Part shown: one piece after another, positions 20,858 through 28,913 of the stretch
How the letters are laid out: the number at the start of each line of letters is the position of its first letter
Numbering within the stretch: the stretch's first letter is position 1
Assembly (NCBI GenBank): GCA_020161535.1
Contig: JAIUNW010000003.1
Span: 1 to 64,000 of the forward strand
Reading direction: 5' to 3'
From: Bacteroidota bacterium
GTDB lineage: Bacteria > Bacteroidota > Bacteroidia > Chitinophagales > Chitinophagaceae
DNA: 64,000 nt
Notes under the pieces: model-generated
Database searches by the model: none
Told to the model about the DNA's origin: nothing
What the model saw: the letters and a program-made list of their open reading frames with translations, nothing else
Position numbers and translations under genes: made by a program

Positions 20858-22216
20858 ATGAAAAGCTGGTGGAGCATAGGGGCGATCGTTTTATTATTCA
20901 GCTTCGGCAATAGTTTGCCCGATCCCGAAAAACCTGTTCCTATTCCAGCTTCACCCCAGCGAACCGGCGATGCTGTAAAGGGGTATCAATACCTGGTTAG
21001 CGGCGATTATGTGAAGGGCGGCCTGCCCCTTGGTTTGTACAAACGGGCACTCGGTAAACAACAAAAAGATTTTCTCAACCGCGGCGGACTCAATAGCGGC
21101 GTTACCCACGATTTTACGGTAGTAGAAGTAAACGGCGAGCAATTGGTGGCCCCCAACTGCCTGCAATGTCATGCACAGGTTTTTGGCGACAGCCTGGTGA
21201 TGGGTATGGGCAATACCTATCTCGATTTCTCAGCCAACCAAACCATGAATACCAAGAACCTCGCTATGGCGGGGAAATTGCTCAAGTTAACAGCACCGGC
21301 TAAATACGAAGCCAGCAAAAATTTTCTTCGGGTATCCATGGCCGTTGGCCCCTACCTGAACACGGCTGTTCGCGGTGTGAATGCGGCCGATCGACTCGCC
21401 GCCGCCCTGGTGGCCCATCGCGATCCGGTCACTTTTCAATGGTCTGATACCCTATTGATGCCTCTGCCCGATGAAGTGATTCCCAGTGATGTACCGGCCT
21501 GGTGGTTGCTGAAGAAAAAAAATGCCATGTTTTACAATGGCTTTGGTCGCGGTGATTTCGGCCGTTTCCTGATGGCCTCCAATTTGCTCACCGTAACCGA
21601 TACCGCCGAATCGGCCGAAGTAGACCGCCAGATCAGCGATGTATTGGCCTATCTCTACACCTTGAAAGCACCGGCCTATCCCTTCCCCATCGATAAAGAG
21701 CTGGCCGAAAAAGGCGCGCTTATTTACAACGACCATTGCGCCAAATGTCATGGTAACGGTGATGCCTACCCGAATTTATTGGTGCCGGCCGCCATCATCA
21801 ACACCGATACCGCTTTGTACAGCGCCAACTACCAGAACCCACAATTTGTAGACTGGTTCAATCGCAGTTGGTTTGCCAGCGGTGATCACCCGGCGAAACT
21901 GGTGCCCTACCAGGGTTATATAGCGCCACCACTCGATGGGGTTTGGTGCACCGCTCCCTATCTTCACAATGGCTCGGTGCCTACCATCGAAGGCGTATTG
22001 AACAGTGCGGTGCGGCCGGCTTTCTGGACCCGCGATTTCAACAAACCCGAATACGATTACCAGCGGCTCGGCTGGACCTATTATACCGGCGATGCCAGCA
22101 GCGTTGGCTATTACGACACGAATAAAAAAGGCTATGGTAACTACGGCCATTATTTCGGTGATAAACTCACAGACACCGACCGCAAAGCAGTGATCGAATA
22201 CCTAAAAACCCTCTAG
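20858..22216 (+). CDS. Dihaem c-type cytochrome, RoxA-like
   Basis: 452 residues with a signal peptide (hydrophobic ~7-20). Two haem-binding CxxCH motifs: CLQCH (Cys101-His105) and CAKCH (Cys294-His298). The C-terminal part APPLDGVWCTAPYLHNGSVP followed by a basic stretch is characteristic of the RoxA/MauG-related cytochrome group, which includes rubber oxygenases and many uncharacterised members. The protein is exported; haem attachment is expected in the periplasm. A dioxygenase or peroxidase role is possible but not shown. The stop abuts the helicase start, so the two genes are probably cotranscribed despite unrelated functions. Confidence 0.8.
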   Translation: MKSWWSIGAIVLLFSFGNSLPDPEKPVPIPASPQRTGDAVKGYQYLVSGDYVKGGLPLGLYKRALGKQQKDFLNRGGLNSGVTHDFTVVEVNGEQLVAPNCLQCHAQVFGDSLVMGMGNTYLDFSANQTMNTKNLAMAGKLLKLTAPAKYEASKNFLRVSMAVGPYLNTAVRGVNAADRLAAALVAHRDPVTFQWSDTLLMPLPDEVIPSDVPAWWLLKKKNAMFYNGFGRGDFGRFLMASNLLTVTDTAESAEVDRQISDVLAYLYTLKAPAYPFPIDKELAEKGALIYNDHCAKCHGNGDAYPNLLVPAAIINTDTALYSANYQNPQFVDWFNRSWFASGDHPAKLVPYQGYIAPPLDGVWCTAPYLHNGSVPTIEGVLNSAVRPAFWTRDFNKPEYDYQRLGWTYYTGDASSVGYYDTNKKGYGNYGHYFGDKLTDTDRKAVIEYLKTL

Positions 22217-24667
22217 GTGGTTAACAGCGAAGGATACCGGGTCATACGGCAATGGTTAACCGAAAAAGGGTTTCGCGCTTTTCCTTTCCAGGAAGAAGCA
22301 TGGGAACATATTCAGTCGGGCGGAAGCGGACTGGTTAACGCCCCCACCGGTTATGGCAAAACCTATGCTGTTTTTCTCGGCGCGCTGATTCGCTTCATCA
22401 ACCAGCATCCCAATGATTTCAGACAGCGCAAAAAAAATGGTTTGCAGTTGTTGTGGATCACGCCCTTGCGCGCCCTGGCCAAAGACATTGGTCGCGCCAT
22501 GGAAGAAGCGATTACCGAATTGGGCCTGCCCTGGCAGGTGGGCATTCGCAATGGCGATACCAGCCAGGCTGAACGCGCCCGCCAACGACAGCAATTACCG
22601 GAAATACTGATCATCACCCCCGAAAGTTTGCACCTGCTGCTGGCCGCAAAAAACTATCCAGCACTGCTGGCCAATTTGCAATTGGTAGCGGTAGATGAAT
22701 GGCATGAACTGATTGGCAGCAAACGCGGGGTGCAGGTAGAACTGGCTTTGTCGCGCCTGGTTGCACTGACACCCATTTCCATCTTTGGCATTTCAGCCAC
22801 CATTGGCAACCTGGATGAAGCGATGGAAGTATTGCTATCACCACTGGAACACGGAGGAAAAATCATCCGCGCCAGCCTGCCGAAAAAAATGGAAGTGTTG
22901 TCGATCTATCCCGACGAGATTGAAAAATATCCCTGGGCTGGTCACCTCGGCATCAAGCTGGTCGACAAAATCATTCCCATCATCCGCGAAAGCAGAACCA
23001 CCCTGGTGTTCATCAATACCCGTGGCATGACCGAACGATGGTACCAGGCCATTCTCGATGCAGCCCCCGACCTGGCCGGTGCCATCGCCATACACCACGG
23101 TAGCATCGAACCCCAACTGCGTTTATGGGTGGAAGAAGCTTTACACGAAGGAATATTGAAAGCCGTGGTATGCACCGCGAGTCTTGACCTCGGTGTAGAT
23201 TTTCGGCCAGTCGAGACCGTTATACAGGTCGGCTCGCCCAAAGGCGTAGCGCGCTTTCTGCAGCGGGCAGGTCGCAGTGGTCACCAGCCCGGCGCGACCA
23301 GCCGCATCTGGTTCCTGCCAACGCATTCGCTCGAACTCGTTGAGTCGGCCGCTTTGCAGGAAGCGATTGATGACAACCTGATTGAATCGCGCGAGCCGAT
23401 GCTGCTTTGTTACGATGTGCTGATGCAATACTGCTGTACGCTGGCCATCAGTGAGGGCTTTGATCCCAAACAATTGTTTACCGAAATCAAAAAAACCTAT
23501 TGTTATCGTTACCTCGAAGAAAGCGATTGGCAACAACTGGTTTCTTTTCTTGCACACGGCGGCAAGGCCCTACAGCAATACGACGACTATAATAAACTGG
23601 AATGGATTGATGGCCGGTATCACATGACCAGCAGGCGGCTCGCTATGCGACATCGTTTGCACATCGGCACCATTGTCAGCGAGTCCATGCTCAAAGTGCG
23701 GTATGTGAGCGGCGGCTTTGTGGGCGTGATCGAAGAGTATTTTATTTCGCGCCTGGAGCCCGGTGAAGTGTTCACGCTGGCTGGTAAGAACCTGGAACTG
23801 GTGATGATCAAAGACATGACCGTACTGGTGCGCAATTCCAACGCGCGCAAATCGATTGTACCCAGTTGGAATGGCGGCCGCATGCCTTTGTCCGCCAACC
23901 TCGGCCGCCTATTGCGAGAACAATTCAACGAGGCATCGCAGGCGGCCTACAGCAAGCGCCGCGAGCTGCGCGAACTAGTGCCACTTTTCAACTTACAGGA
24001 AGAACTCAGCCAGGTGCCGCGTGCCAACGAATTGTTGATTGAACAGATTGAAACCAAAGATGGTTTCCACTTGTTTGTTTTCCCTTTTGAAGGGCGCCTG
24101 GTGCACGAAGCCATGGCGGCGGTGCTGGCATATCGTATCAGCCGTTTGCATCCCATCAGTTTTTCATTCGCCATGAACGATTATGGTTTTGAATTGCTGA
24201 GCGACCAGCCCATACCGGTAGACGACAGCAATGTATATGCGCTTTTTTCGCCCAATGATTTATTGAATGATATTTTACGCAGCGTGAACAGTACCGAAAT
24301 GGCACGCCGAAAATTCAGGGATGTAGCGGTGATCGGCGGACTCATTTTCCAGGGTCTGCCGGGTGAGCAAAAAAAAGCGAGGCACCTGCAGGCAAGTGCT
24401 TCGCTGTTGTTTAATGTATTTCAGGAATATGATCCTGATAATCTCCTGATCAAACAGGCTTACCAGGAAGTTTTCGCTTTGCAAATGGAAGAAACCCGGC
24501 TGCGCGATATGCTGGAACGAATCCAGCAGAGTAAAATCATTTTGCAATTCCCTGCACGTTTAACGCCGTTCTGCTTTCCCATCAAGGTCGACAGTATGCG
24601 CGAGTTACTCACTTCAGAGAAACTGGAAGACCGGATTAAAAAAATGCAGTTGCAATTGCAAAAATGA
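22217..24667 (+). CDS. Ligase-associated DNA-repair DEXH-box helicase (Lhr-like)
   Basis: 816 residues. The start is GTG directly after the preceding TAG in the same frame, so no upstream start is possible. Walker A is APTGYGKTY (Lys48), motif Ia ITPLRALAKD, motif II DEWH (160-163), motif III ISATIGNLDE, and motif VI RAGRSGH. The DEWH box and the Lhr-type C-terminal region identify the helicase of the bacterial ligase-associated repair set (helicase, ATP-dependent ligase, exonuclease, PdeM phosphoesterase). Here only PdeM is nearby. It acts on DNA, probably 3'-5'. Terminal region is convergent with a membrane-protein gene. Confidence 0.92.
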   Translation: MVNSEGYRVIRQWLTEKGFRAFPFQEEAWEHIQSGGSGLVNAPTGYGKTYAVFLGALIRFINQHPNDFRQRKKNGLQLLWITPLRALAKDIGRAMEEAITELGLPWQVGIRNGDTSQAERARQRQQLPEILIITPESLHLLLAAKNYPALLANLQLVAVDEWHELIGSKRGVQVELALSRLVALTPISIFGISATIGNLDEAMEVLLSPLEHGGKIIRASLPKKMEVLSIYPDEIEKYPWAGHLGIKLVDKIIPIIRESRTTLVFINTRGMTERWYQAILDAAPDLAGAIAIHHGSIEPQLRLWVEEALHEGILKAVVCTASLDLGVDFRPVETVIQVGSPKGVARFLQRAGRSGHQPGATSRIWFLPTHSLELVESAALQEAIDDNLIESREPMLLCYDVLMQYCCTLAISEGFDPKQLFTEIKKTYCYRYLEESDWQQLVSFLAHGGKALQQYDDYNKLEWIDGRYHMTSRRLAMRHRLHIGTIVSESMLKVRYVSGGFVGVIEEYFISRLEPGEVFTLAGKNLELVMIKDMTVLVRNSNARKSIVPSWNGGRMPLSANLGRLLREQFNEASQAAYSKRRELRELVPLFNLQEELSQVPRANELLIEQIETKDGFHLFVFPFEGRLVHEAMAAVLAYRISRLHPISFSFAMNDYGFELLSDQPIPVDDSNVYALFSPNDLLNDILRSVNSTEMARRKFRDVAVIGGLIFQGLPGEQKKARHLQASASLLFNVFQEYDPDNLLIKQAYQEVFALQMEETRLRDMLERIQQSKIILQFPARLTPFCFPIKVDSMRELLTSEKLEDRIKKMQLQLQK

Positions 24668-24672
24668 GCGTA

Positions 24673-25173
24673 CTATTTCATGTATTTCAACTGAGAGGCA
24701 TAGAGGGCCACAAATACTACCGGTATCAACAAAGAGAATAAGATACCCATCATGCCCGTCATCATACCGCCGCCTACAAAAATCATTGCAGCCACTATTG
24801 GAAATATCTCCCCGATGGTATACAGGTAGAAACCAGATTTATTCAATTTCCGCATTTGCATGGCGCCATAGATACATAGCGCGCAACCCACCAGGGTAAT
24901 GATCAGCAAAGGCACCCGGTTCTCGTACATTTTCTTTGCCAGTTCCAGCATTTCCGGTCCGGCCATTTTCTTTACAAATTCTGGCGCATTATCCAGCTGG
25001 CCGCTGTCTTGCAATTTTTCCAGGTCATCCACACCCTTTCTTCCTTGCGAAAAATTCCAAAGGGACGAAAGAATCGCGTACGCTGAGCCAATAAAAGTGA
25101 GAATCGTCAATACATTTAATAAAGAAGGTAACTTCTTGGTTTCGCCGGCAACAAAAGGATCCTGCGTTGACAT
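24673..25173 (-). CDS. Four-helix membrane protein, unknown
   Basis: About 166 residues from MSTQDPF (an in-frame ATG two codons earlier is also possible). Four hydrophobic segments: ~15-40, ~85-107, ~113-135 and ~137-160. Between helices 1 and 2 lies a charged loop (GRKGVDDLEKLQDSG...). No family motif is recognised; similar proteins of this size are common in Bacteroidota. It sits between the helicase (convergent, 5 bp) and pdeM (divergent), interrupting the DNA-repair pair, and its function in that context is unknown. Confidence 0.7.
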   Translation of the reverse strand: MSTQDPFVAGETKKLPSLLNVLTILTFIGSAYAILSSLWNFSQGRKGVDDLEKLQDSGQLDNAPEFVKKMAGPEMLELAKKMYENRVPLLIITLVGCALCIYGAMQMRKLNKSGFYLYTIGEIFPIVAAMIFVGGGMMTGMMGILFSLLIPVVFVALYASQLKYMK

Positions 25174-25228
25174 ATACATTGGTTTTGGTTAACAATCAAT
25201 CTAAAAATAACCATTTAGATTTGTAACC

Positions 25229-25888
25229 ATGCAGGTACCCCATTCTTTTTCGGTGGCCGGTGAACAACTTTGGTTGTCAGACGCGCGGGTCATTTACTGG
25301 GAAAGCACCCGCAGTTTAATCCTGTCAGACACCCATTTCGGCAAAACCGGTCATTTTCGCAAAGCCGGCATCGGCGTTCCGCAAACCGTTTTCAAAGAAG
25401 ACCTGCAGCGTTTGTTCGCACTGATTCAATATTTTCAACCGGCGCGATTGCTGGTGGTGGGCGATTTTTTTCACAGCACCAGCAACAAAGAAGCCGATCT
25501 ATTTGCCCGTTGGCGACACGATCATAGCGCTTTACAAATTGAACTAATACGCGGCAATCACGATATCCTGCCACTTGGTTGGTACGAACAGCAAGAGATC
25601 ACGCTTCACGACAATATTTTTGTAGAGGGCCCCTTCGGTTTTGTGCACGAATGGAGCGATCACCTGTCGGTTTCCAATGCTGCTATTTATTATTTCAGCG
25701 GACATATTCACCCCGGCATCCGCCTGCGTGGCCTCGGCAAACAGCAAATGCTATTGCCCTGTTTTTATTTTGGAAAACAATATGCCATCCTGCCGGCATT
25801 CGGCGGATTCACCGGCCTCGCTTCCCTGCAACGGGTTAAGGGCGACCAGGTTTTTGTCATTGGCCATAAACAATTGATCGCCCTCTGA
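25229..25888 (+). CDS. pdeM: Ligase-associated metallophosphoesterase PdeM
   Basis: 219 residues with the full metallophosphoesterase motif set: SDTHFGK (Asp34, His36), VGDFFHS (Asp79), RGNHD (Asn110, His111) and SGHIHPG (His159, His161). The short domain, the FGK after the first motif and the C-terminal form match the PdeM type associated with bacterial DNA ligase/helicase repair genes. It probably acts as a DNA endonuclease or phosphodiesterase. The stop shares bases with the next start (ATGA), so translation of the deacetylase-like protein is coupled. Confidence 0.88.
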   Translation: MQVPHSFSVAGEQLWLSDARVIYWESTRSLILSDTHFGKTGHFRKAGIGVPQTVFKEDLQRLFALIQYFQPARLLVVGDFFHSTSNKEADLFARWRHDHSALQIELIRGNHDILPLGWYEQQEITLHDNIFVEGPFGFVHEWSDHLSVSNAAIYYFSGHIHPGIRLRGLGKQQMLLPCFYFGKQYAILPAFGGFTGLASLQRVKGDQVFVIGHKQLIAL

Positions 25889-26796
25889 TGAGTAATTCGC
25901 TTTACATCGCTTACGATCCCATCTACTGCCATCCGCTGCCCGAAGGCCATCGCTTTCCCATGCAGAAATATGCGTTGATACCAGAACAGTTGATTTTAGA
26001 AGGACTCATCACGACCGAAAACCTGTTTCAGCCCGCCGCCTGTGCCGACGACGTGGTGCTGTACACGCATACAGCCGAATACATCGCGAAACTCAAAGAC
26101 CAAACCCTGAGCGCCAAAGAGCAACGCCAGCTTGGTTTTCCGCAATCACCTGCACTCACGAAAAGAGAATGGGTAATCGTGCAAGGCACCATCAACTGTG
26201 CCCTACACGCACGCAAACAGGGGCTGGGCTTGAATGTAGCCGGCGGCACCCACCATGCGTTTGCCGATCGCGGTGAAGGCTTTTGTCTGCTCAACGATTT
26301 TGCCATCGCAGCCAACTATCTCTTGCACCAAGGGCTGGCCAAAAAGATCCTTATCATCGACCTCGATGTACACCAGGGCAATGGCACAGCGGCTATTTTT
26401 CGACACCAATCGGCAGTATTTACATTTAGTATGCATGGCCGGCACAATTATCCTTTTCAGAAAGAAGTATCCAGTTGCGACCTGCCGCTGGAAGATGGCT
26501 GTGACGACCACACTTACCTGCGGCTGCTGCACGACAACCTGCTGCGCATACTCGATGATTTTATGCCTGATTTTTGTTTTTACCTCAGCGGCGTGGATAT
26601 ATTATCGACCGATAAATTCGGCAAACTAAATATCAGCGCCGCCGGTTGTGCAGAACGAGATCGGCTTGTTTTCAGCGAATTAAGTAAACGGCGTTTACCC
26701 GTAGCCGTGGCCATGGGCGGTGGCTATTCACCGCAACTGCGCGACATAGTGAATGCGCACTGCCAAACATTTCGCGAAGCCGCCCGTTGCTACTAA
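25888..26796 (+). CDS. Histone-deacetylase-superfamily protein (AcuC-like)
   Basis: 302 residues. Deacetylase-fold motifs: GGTHHAFADRGEGFCLLND (tandem His and substrate loop), IIDLDVHQGNGT (zinc-binding Asp and His), and a later YLSGVDILSTDKFG supplying another metal ligand, then GGGYSP. These zinc amidohydrolases remove acyl groups from lysines or polyamines; a bacterial protein or small-molecule substrate is likely. It overlaps pdeM by an ATGA, suggesting a functional link with repair genes, which is inference. The stop codon lies inside a three-unit 18-bp tandem repeat. Confidence 0.88.
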   Translation: MSNSLYIAYDPIYCHPLPEGHRFPMQKYALIPEQLILEGLITTENLFQPAACADDVVLYTHTAEYIAKLKDQTLSAKEQRQLGFPQSPALTKREWVIVQGTINCALHARKQGLGLNVAGGTHHAFADRGEGFCLLNDFAIAANYLLHQGLAKKILIIDLDVHQGNGTAAIFRHQSAVFTFSMHGRHNYPFQKEVSSCDLPLEDGCDDHTYLRLLHDNLLRILDDFMPDFCFYLSGVDILSTDKFGKLNISAAGCAERDRLVFSELSKRRLPVAVAMGGGYSPQLRDIVNAHCQTFREAARCY

Positions 26797-26840
26797 ACCG
26801 AAGATTGCTACTAAACCGAAAATTGCTACCAGATCGAAAA
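26787..26840 (+). repeat. 18-bp direct repeat, three units, spanning the deacetylase stop codon
   Basis: TTGCTACTAAACCGAAGA at 26787, TTGCTACTAAACCGAAAA at 26805 and TTGCTACCAGATCGAAAA at 26823. The first unit contains the final codons and TAA of the upstream gene. The third is followed by the A-rich flank of the hairpin below. Confidence 0.85.
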
Positions 26841-26846
26841 AAGAAA

Positions 26847-26866
26847 CCGCCTCTGTGTAGAGGCGG
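26847..26866 (-). terminator. Terminator hairpin for the S24 repressor gene
   Basis: Perfect 8-bp stem CCGCCTCT / AGAGGCGG around GTGT. On the minus strand it is followed by a T-rich run (complement of GAAAAAAGAAA), so it mainly stops transcription from the right; it may also act on the other strand. Confidence 0.75.
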
Positions 26867-26900
26867 CTTACTAACCCATAAAACTAAAAAACAACCGACT

Positions 26901-27650
26901 TTAATTCATTTTCTTTTTCAGTGAAGTCACCTGGTCTTGCAGGTTATTCACCAGCGACGCCAATTGGTTTACATCCCAGCGTTGCTGTTGGTTGGCGCGG
27001 GAAAGGATCATCTGCGCCTGCCATACTTCTACAATATCAGCGGCTTCTACCTGGTAAGGCTGGTACACCGGGTTATCACTTACCAGGGTCAATTTGGTTT
27101 TCGACTTGGGCGATTTCATGATCCGCTTATACACAATGCCCTCCTGCCGCGAAACCACGATATAGGTATTGCTGTTTTTCACCGCGTCGAGGTTTTCAAT
27201 TTTCTCTCCCACAATCACGGAACCACTCGGCGTGGGCAGCATCGAATCACCCACGATCTCGAAAGCCCGATAATGACCGGGAGCGAGCATGGGCAGGGTG
27301 AATGTATTCAACTCATCAATGAATTCCGGATCAGCAAAACCGGCGAGATAACCAGCAGCCGCTTTGACGGGTACAAATTGAATATCCATGGGTGCGCTCG
27401 ACATTTTCTGCGCGCGTCGCTTCGCGATATAACTGCCACGCGTATCGCCCAGGTCTTTCAGGAACAATTCGTCGAGGCTCACTTTAAATATCTCGCTAAC
27501 CAATTCCAGCACTTCCAGCCGCGGTTCCGCCCGTTCCTCTTCATAAGCCCCTAACAGCGAGCGCTTGATGGAAAGCTTGTTGGCAAATTCTTCCTGCGTC
27601 CAGCCCCGCAGCTTGCGCAGGTATTTCAGGTTTTTTCCGGCAAATGACAT
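26901..27650 (-). CDS. XRE-type repressor with LexA-like S24 domain
   Basis: 249 residues. An N-terminal XRE helix-turn-helix (~8-65: LRGWTQEEFANKLSIKRSLLG...) is joined to an S24 peptidase-fold domain with Ser136 in GDSML and Lys175 in GIVYKRI as the probable catalytic dyad. A possible self-cleavage site Ala99-Gly100 sits in VKAAAGYLAG. The C-terminal ~25 residues look like a coiled coil. Such proteins repress genes until DNA damage or another signal causes self-cleavage. Two palindromic sites at its own promoter (27,652-27,684) suggest autoregulation and control of the divergent surE gene. Confidence 0.85.
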   Translation of the reverse strand: MSFAGKNLKYLRKLRGWTQEEFANKLSIKRSLLGAYEEERAEPRLEVLELVSEIFKVSLDELFLKDLGDTRGSYIAKRRAQKMSSAPMDIQFVPVKAAAGYLAGFADPEFIDELNTFTLPMLAPGHYRAFEIVGDSMLPTPSGSVIVGEKIENLDAVKNSNTYIVVSRQEGIVYKRIMKSPKSKTKLTLVSDNPVYQPYQVEAADIVEVWQAQMILSRANQQQRWDVNQLASLVNNLQDQVTSLKKKMN

Positions 27651-27651
27651 G

Positions 27652-27684
27652 CTAAATATTTAGGCAAAAATACTAAAATATTTG
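27652..27684. promoter_or_regulatory. Paired operator-like palindromes between the repressor and surE
   Basis: CTAAATATTTAG (27652-27663, perfect palindrome) and CTAAAATATTTG (27673-27684, one imperfect arm) have centres 21 bp apart, two helical turns. They begin 2 bp upstream of the repressor start codon. Likely bound by the XRE protein. Confidence 0.55.
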
Positions 27685-27780
27685 TCCGAACAATAAATTC
27701 TTTGCTTTTTTTCTCACGCGTTTCGCGATAACCTGGTGCGGAGGCGAATACTTGCACTAAATTGGGGGCCATTTGAAGTT

Positions 27781-28602
27781 ATGCCAACGAGTAAAAAGAA
27801 AGCTGCACCCAAAAAAACCGCTGCCTTGAAAGCCAAAAAAACTGAACCGATTATCCTGGTCACCAACGACGATGGGGTAACGGCGCCGGGTATTCGCAAT
27901 TTGGTGGAAGCGGTTCGCGGACTCGGTAAAGTGGTGGTGGTTGCACCAGACAAACCACAATCGGGCATGGGCCATGCCATCACCATCGGACAACCCTTGC
28001 GCTTAAGTCCCGTCAATATTTACGAAGGCATCGAAGCCTACCAATGCACCGGCACGCCGGTTGATTGCGTGAAGCTGGCGGTTGACAAAGTGTTACACCG
28101 CAAGCCCGATATATGTGTGAGCGGTATCAACCACGGGGCCAATCATTCCATCAATGTAATCTACTCGGGAACCATGTCGGCCGCTGTGGAAGCCGCCATT
28201 GAAAGCATTCCCAGCATCGGTTTCTCCCTGCTCGATTATTCGATCGAGGCCGATTTCAGTGCCGCCCGTGACTATGCACGCCGCATCACAGAGATGGTAT
28301 TGACCACCAAAATCGACAAGCACCTGGTGTTGAATGTGAACATACCCAAATTGCCGTTGGAAGAAATCCGCGGCATGAAGATTTGCCGCCAGGCCTATGC
28401 CAAATACGAAGAAGATTTTCTGGAAAGAAAAGATCCGCACAACCGTATGTATTATTGGCTCACCGGCGAGCTTACCAATTTCGACAAGGGCAAAGACACC
28501 GATGTATGGGCGCTTGAAAACAGTTATGTAAGTGTGGTGCCGGTACAATTTGATCTTACCAATTACGTTCTTAAATCCAAACTTGAAAAAAGCTGGAAAT
28601 AA
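27781..28602 (+). CDS. surE: 5'/3'-nucleotidase SurE
   Basis: About 273 residues from MPTSKKKAAP; the frame extends to 27736 but those codons look like leader. The SurE signature is VTNDDGVTAPGI with the metal-binding DD, then SGINHGANHSINVIYSGTM, the family's second motif. The N-terminal ~20 residues are an unusual Lys/Ala tail before the core. It hydrolyses nucleoside monophosphates (and possibly polyphosphate) with Mg2+ or Mn2+. It starts the surE, membrane-protein, lpxB run, an order common in Bacteroidota. Confidence 0.93.
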   Translation: MPTSKKKAAPKKTAALKAKKTEPIILVTNDDGVTAPGIRNLVEAVRGLGKVVVVAPDKPQSGMGHAITIGQPLRLSPVNIYEGIEAYQCTGTPVDCVKLAVDKVLHRKPDICVSGINHGANHSINVIYSGTMSAAVEAAIESIPSIGFSLLDYSIEADFSAARDYARRITEMVLTTKIDKHLVLNVNIPKLPLEEIRGMKICRQAYAKYEEDFLERKDPHNRMYYWLTGELTNFDKGKDTDVWALENSYVSVVPVQFDLTNYVLKSKLEKSWK

Positions 28603-28604
28603 AC

Positions 28605-28904
28605 ATGTTTAAAAGAGACAATCTTCGTTTTGGCATGCTGCTGGGCTTTTTGGCACCGGTAGTGGGCCTCTTCGTTTATTACCTGCTGGCCTTTATGCCC
28701 CGCAATGTTGGTTTTACCGAATTCATTGGCTATATGCGCACCTACAAGTCGCTACTCACGGCGGTAAGTAGTTTGTCGCTCGTGGCCAATGCCATTCTTT
28801 TTACCGTCTATATCAACACCCGCCGCGATAAAACTGCCAAGGGCGTTTTCATTGCCACCCTGATATATGGCGTGGCTGTGCTATTGCTCAAGTTGGTTGG
28901 TTAA
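28605..28904 (+). CDS. Small three-helix membrane protein, unknown
   Basis: 99 residues with three hydrophobic helices (~10-31, ~47-70, ~80-98), short loops (MPRNVGFTEFIGYMRTYKS between the first two, NTRRDKTAKG between the last two). It lies 2 bp after surE and 9 bp before lpxB, so it is in the same transcript. No family is recognised. A membrane protein between surE and lpxB is frequent in this phylum, which suggests an envelope function, but the sequence gives no direct clue. Confidence 0.75.
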   Translation: MFKRDNLRFGMLLGFLAPVVGLFVYYLLAFMPRNVGFTEFIGYMRTYKSLLTAVSSLSLVANAILFTVYINTRRDKTAKGVFIATLIYGVAVLLLKLVG

Positions 28905-28913
28905 ATTCGCTTC

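Noticed and set aside
28093..28548. 151-residue minus-strand frame opposite surE
   Set aside because: Antisense shadow of a conserved gene.
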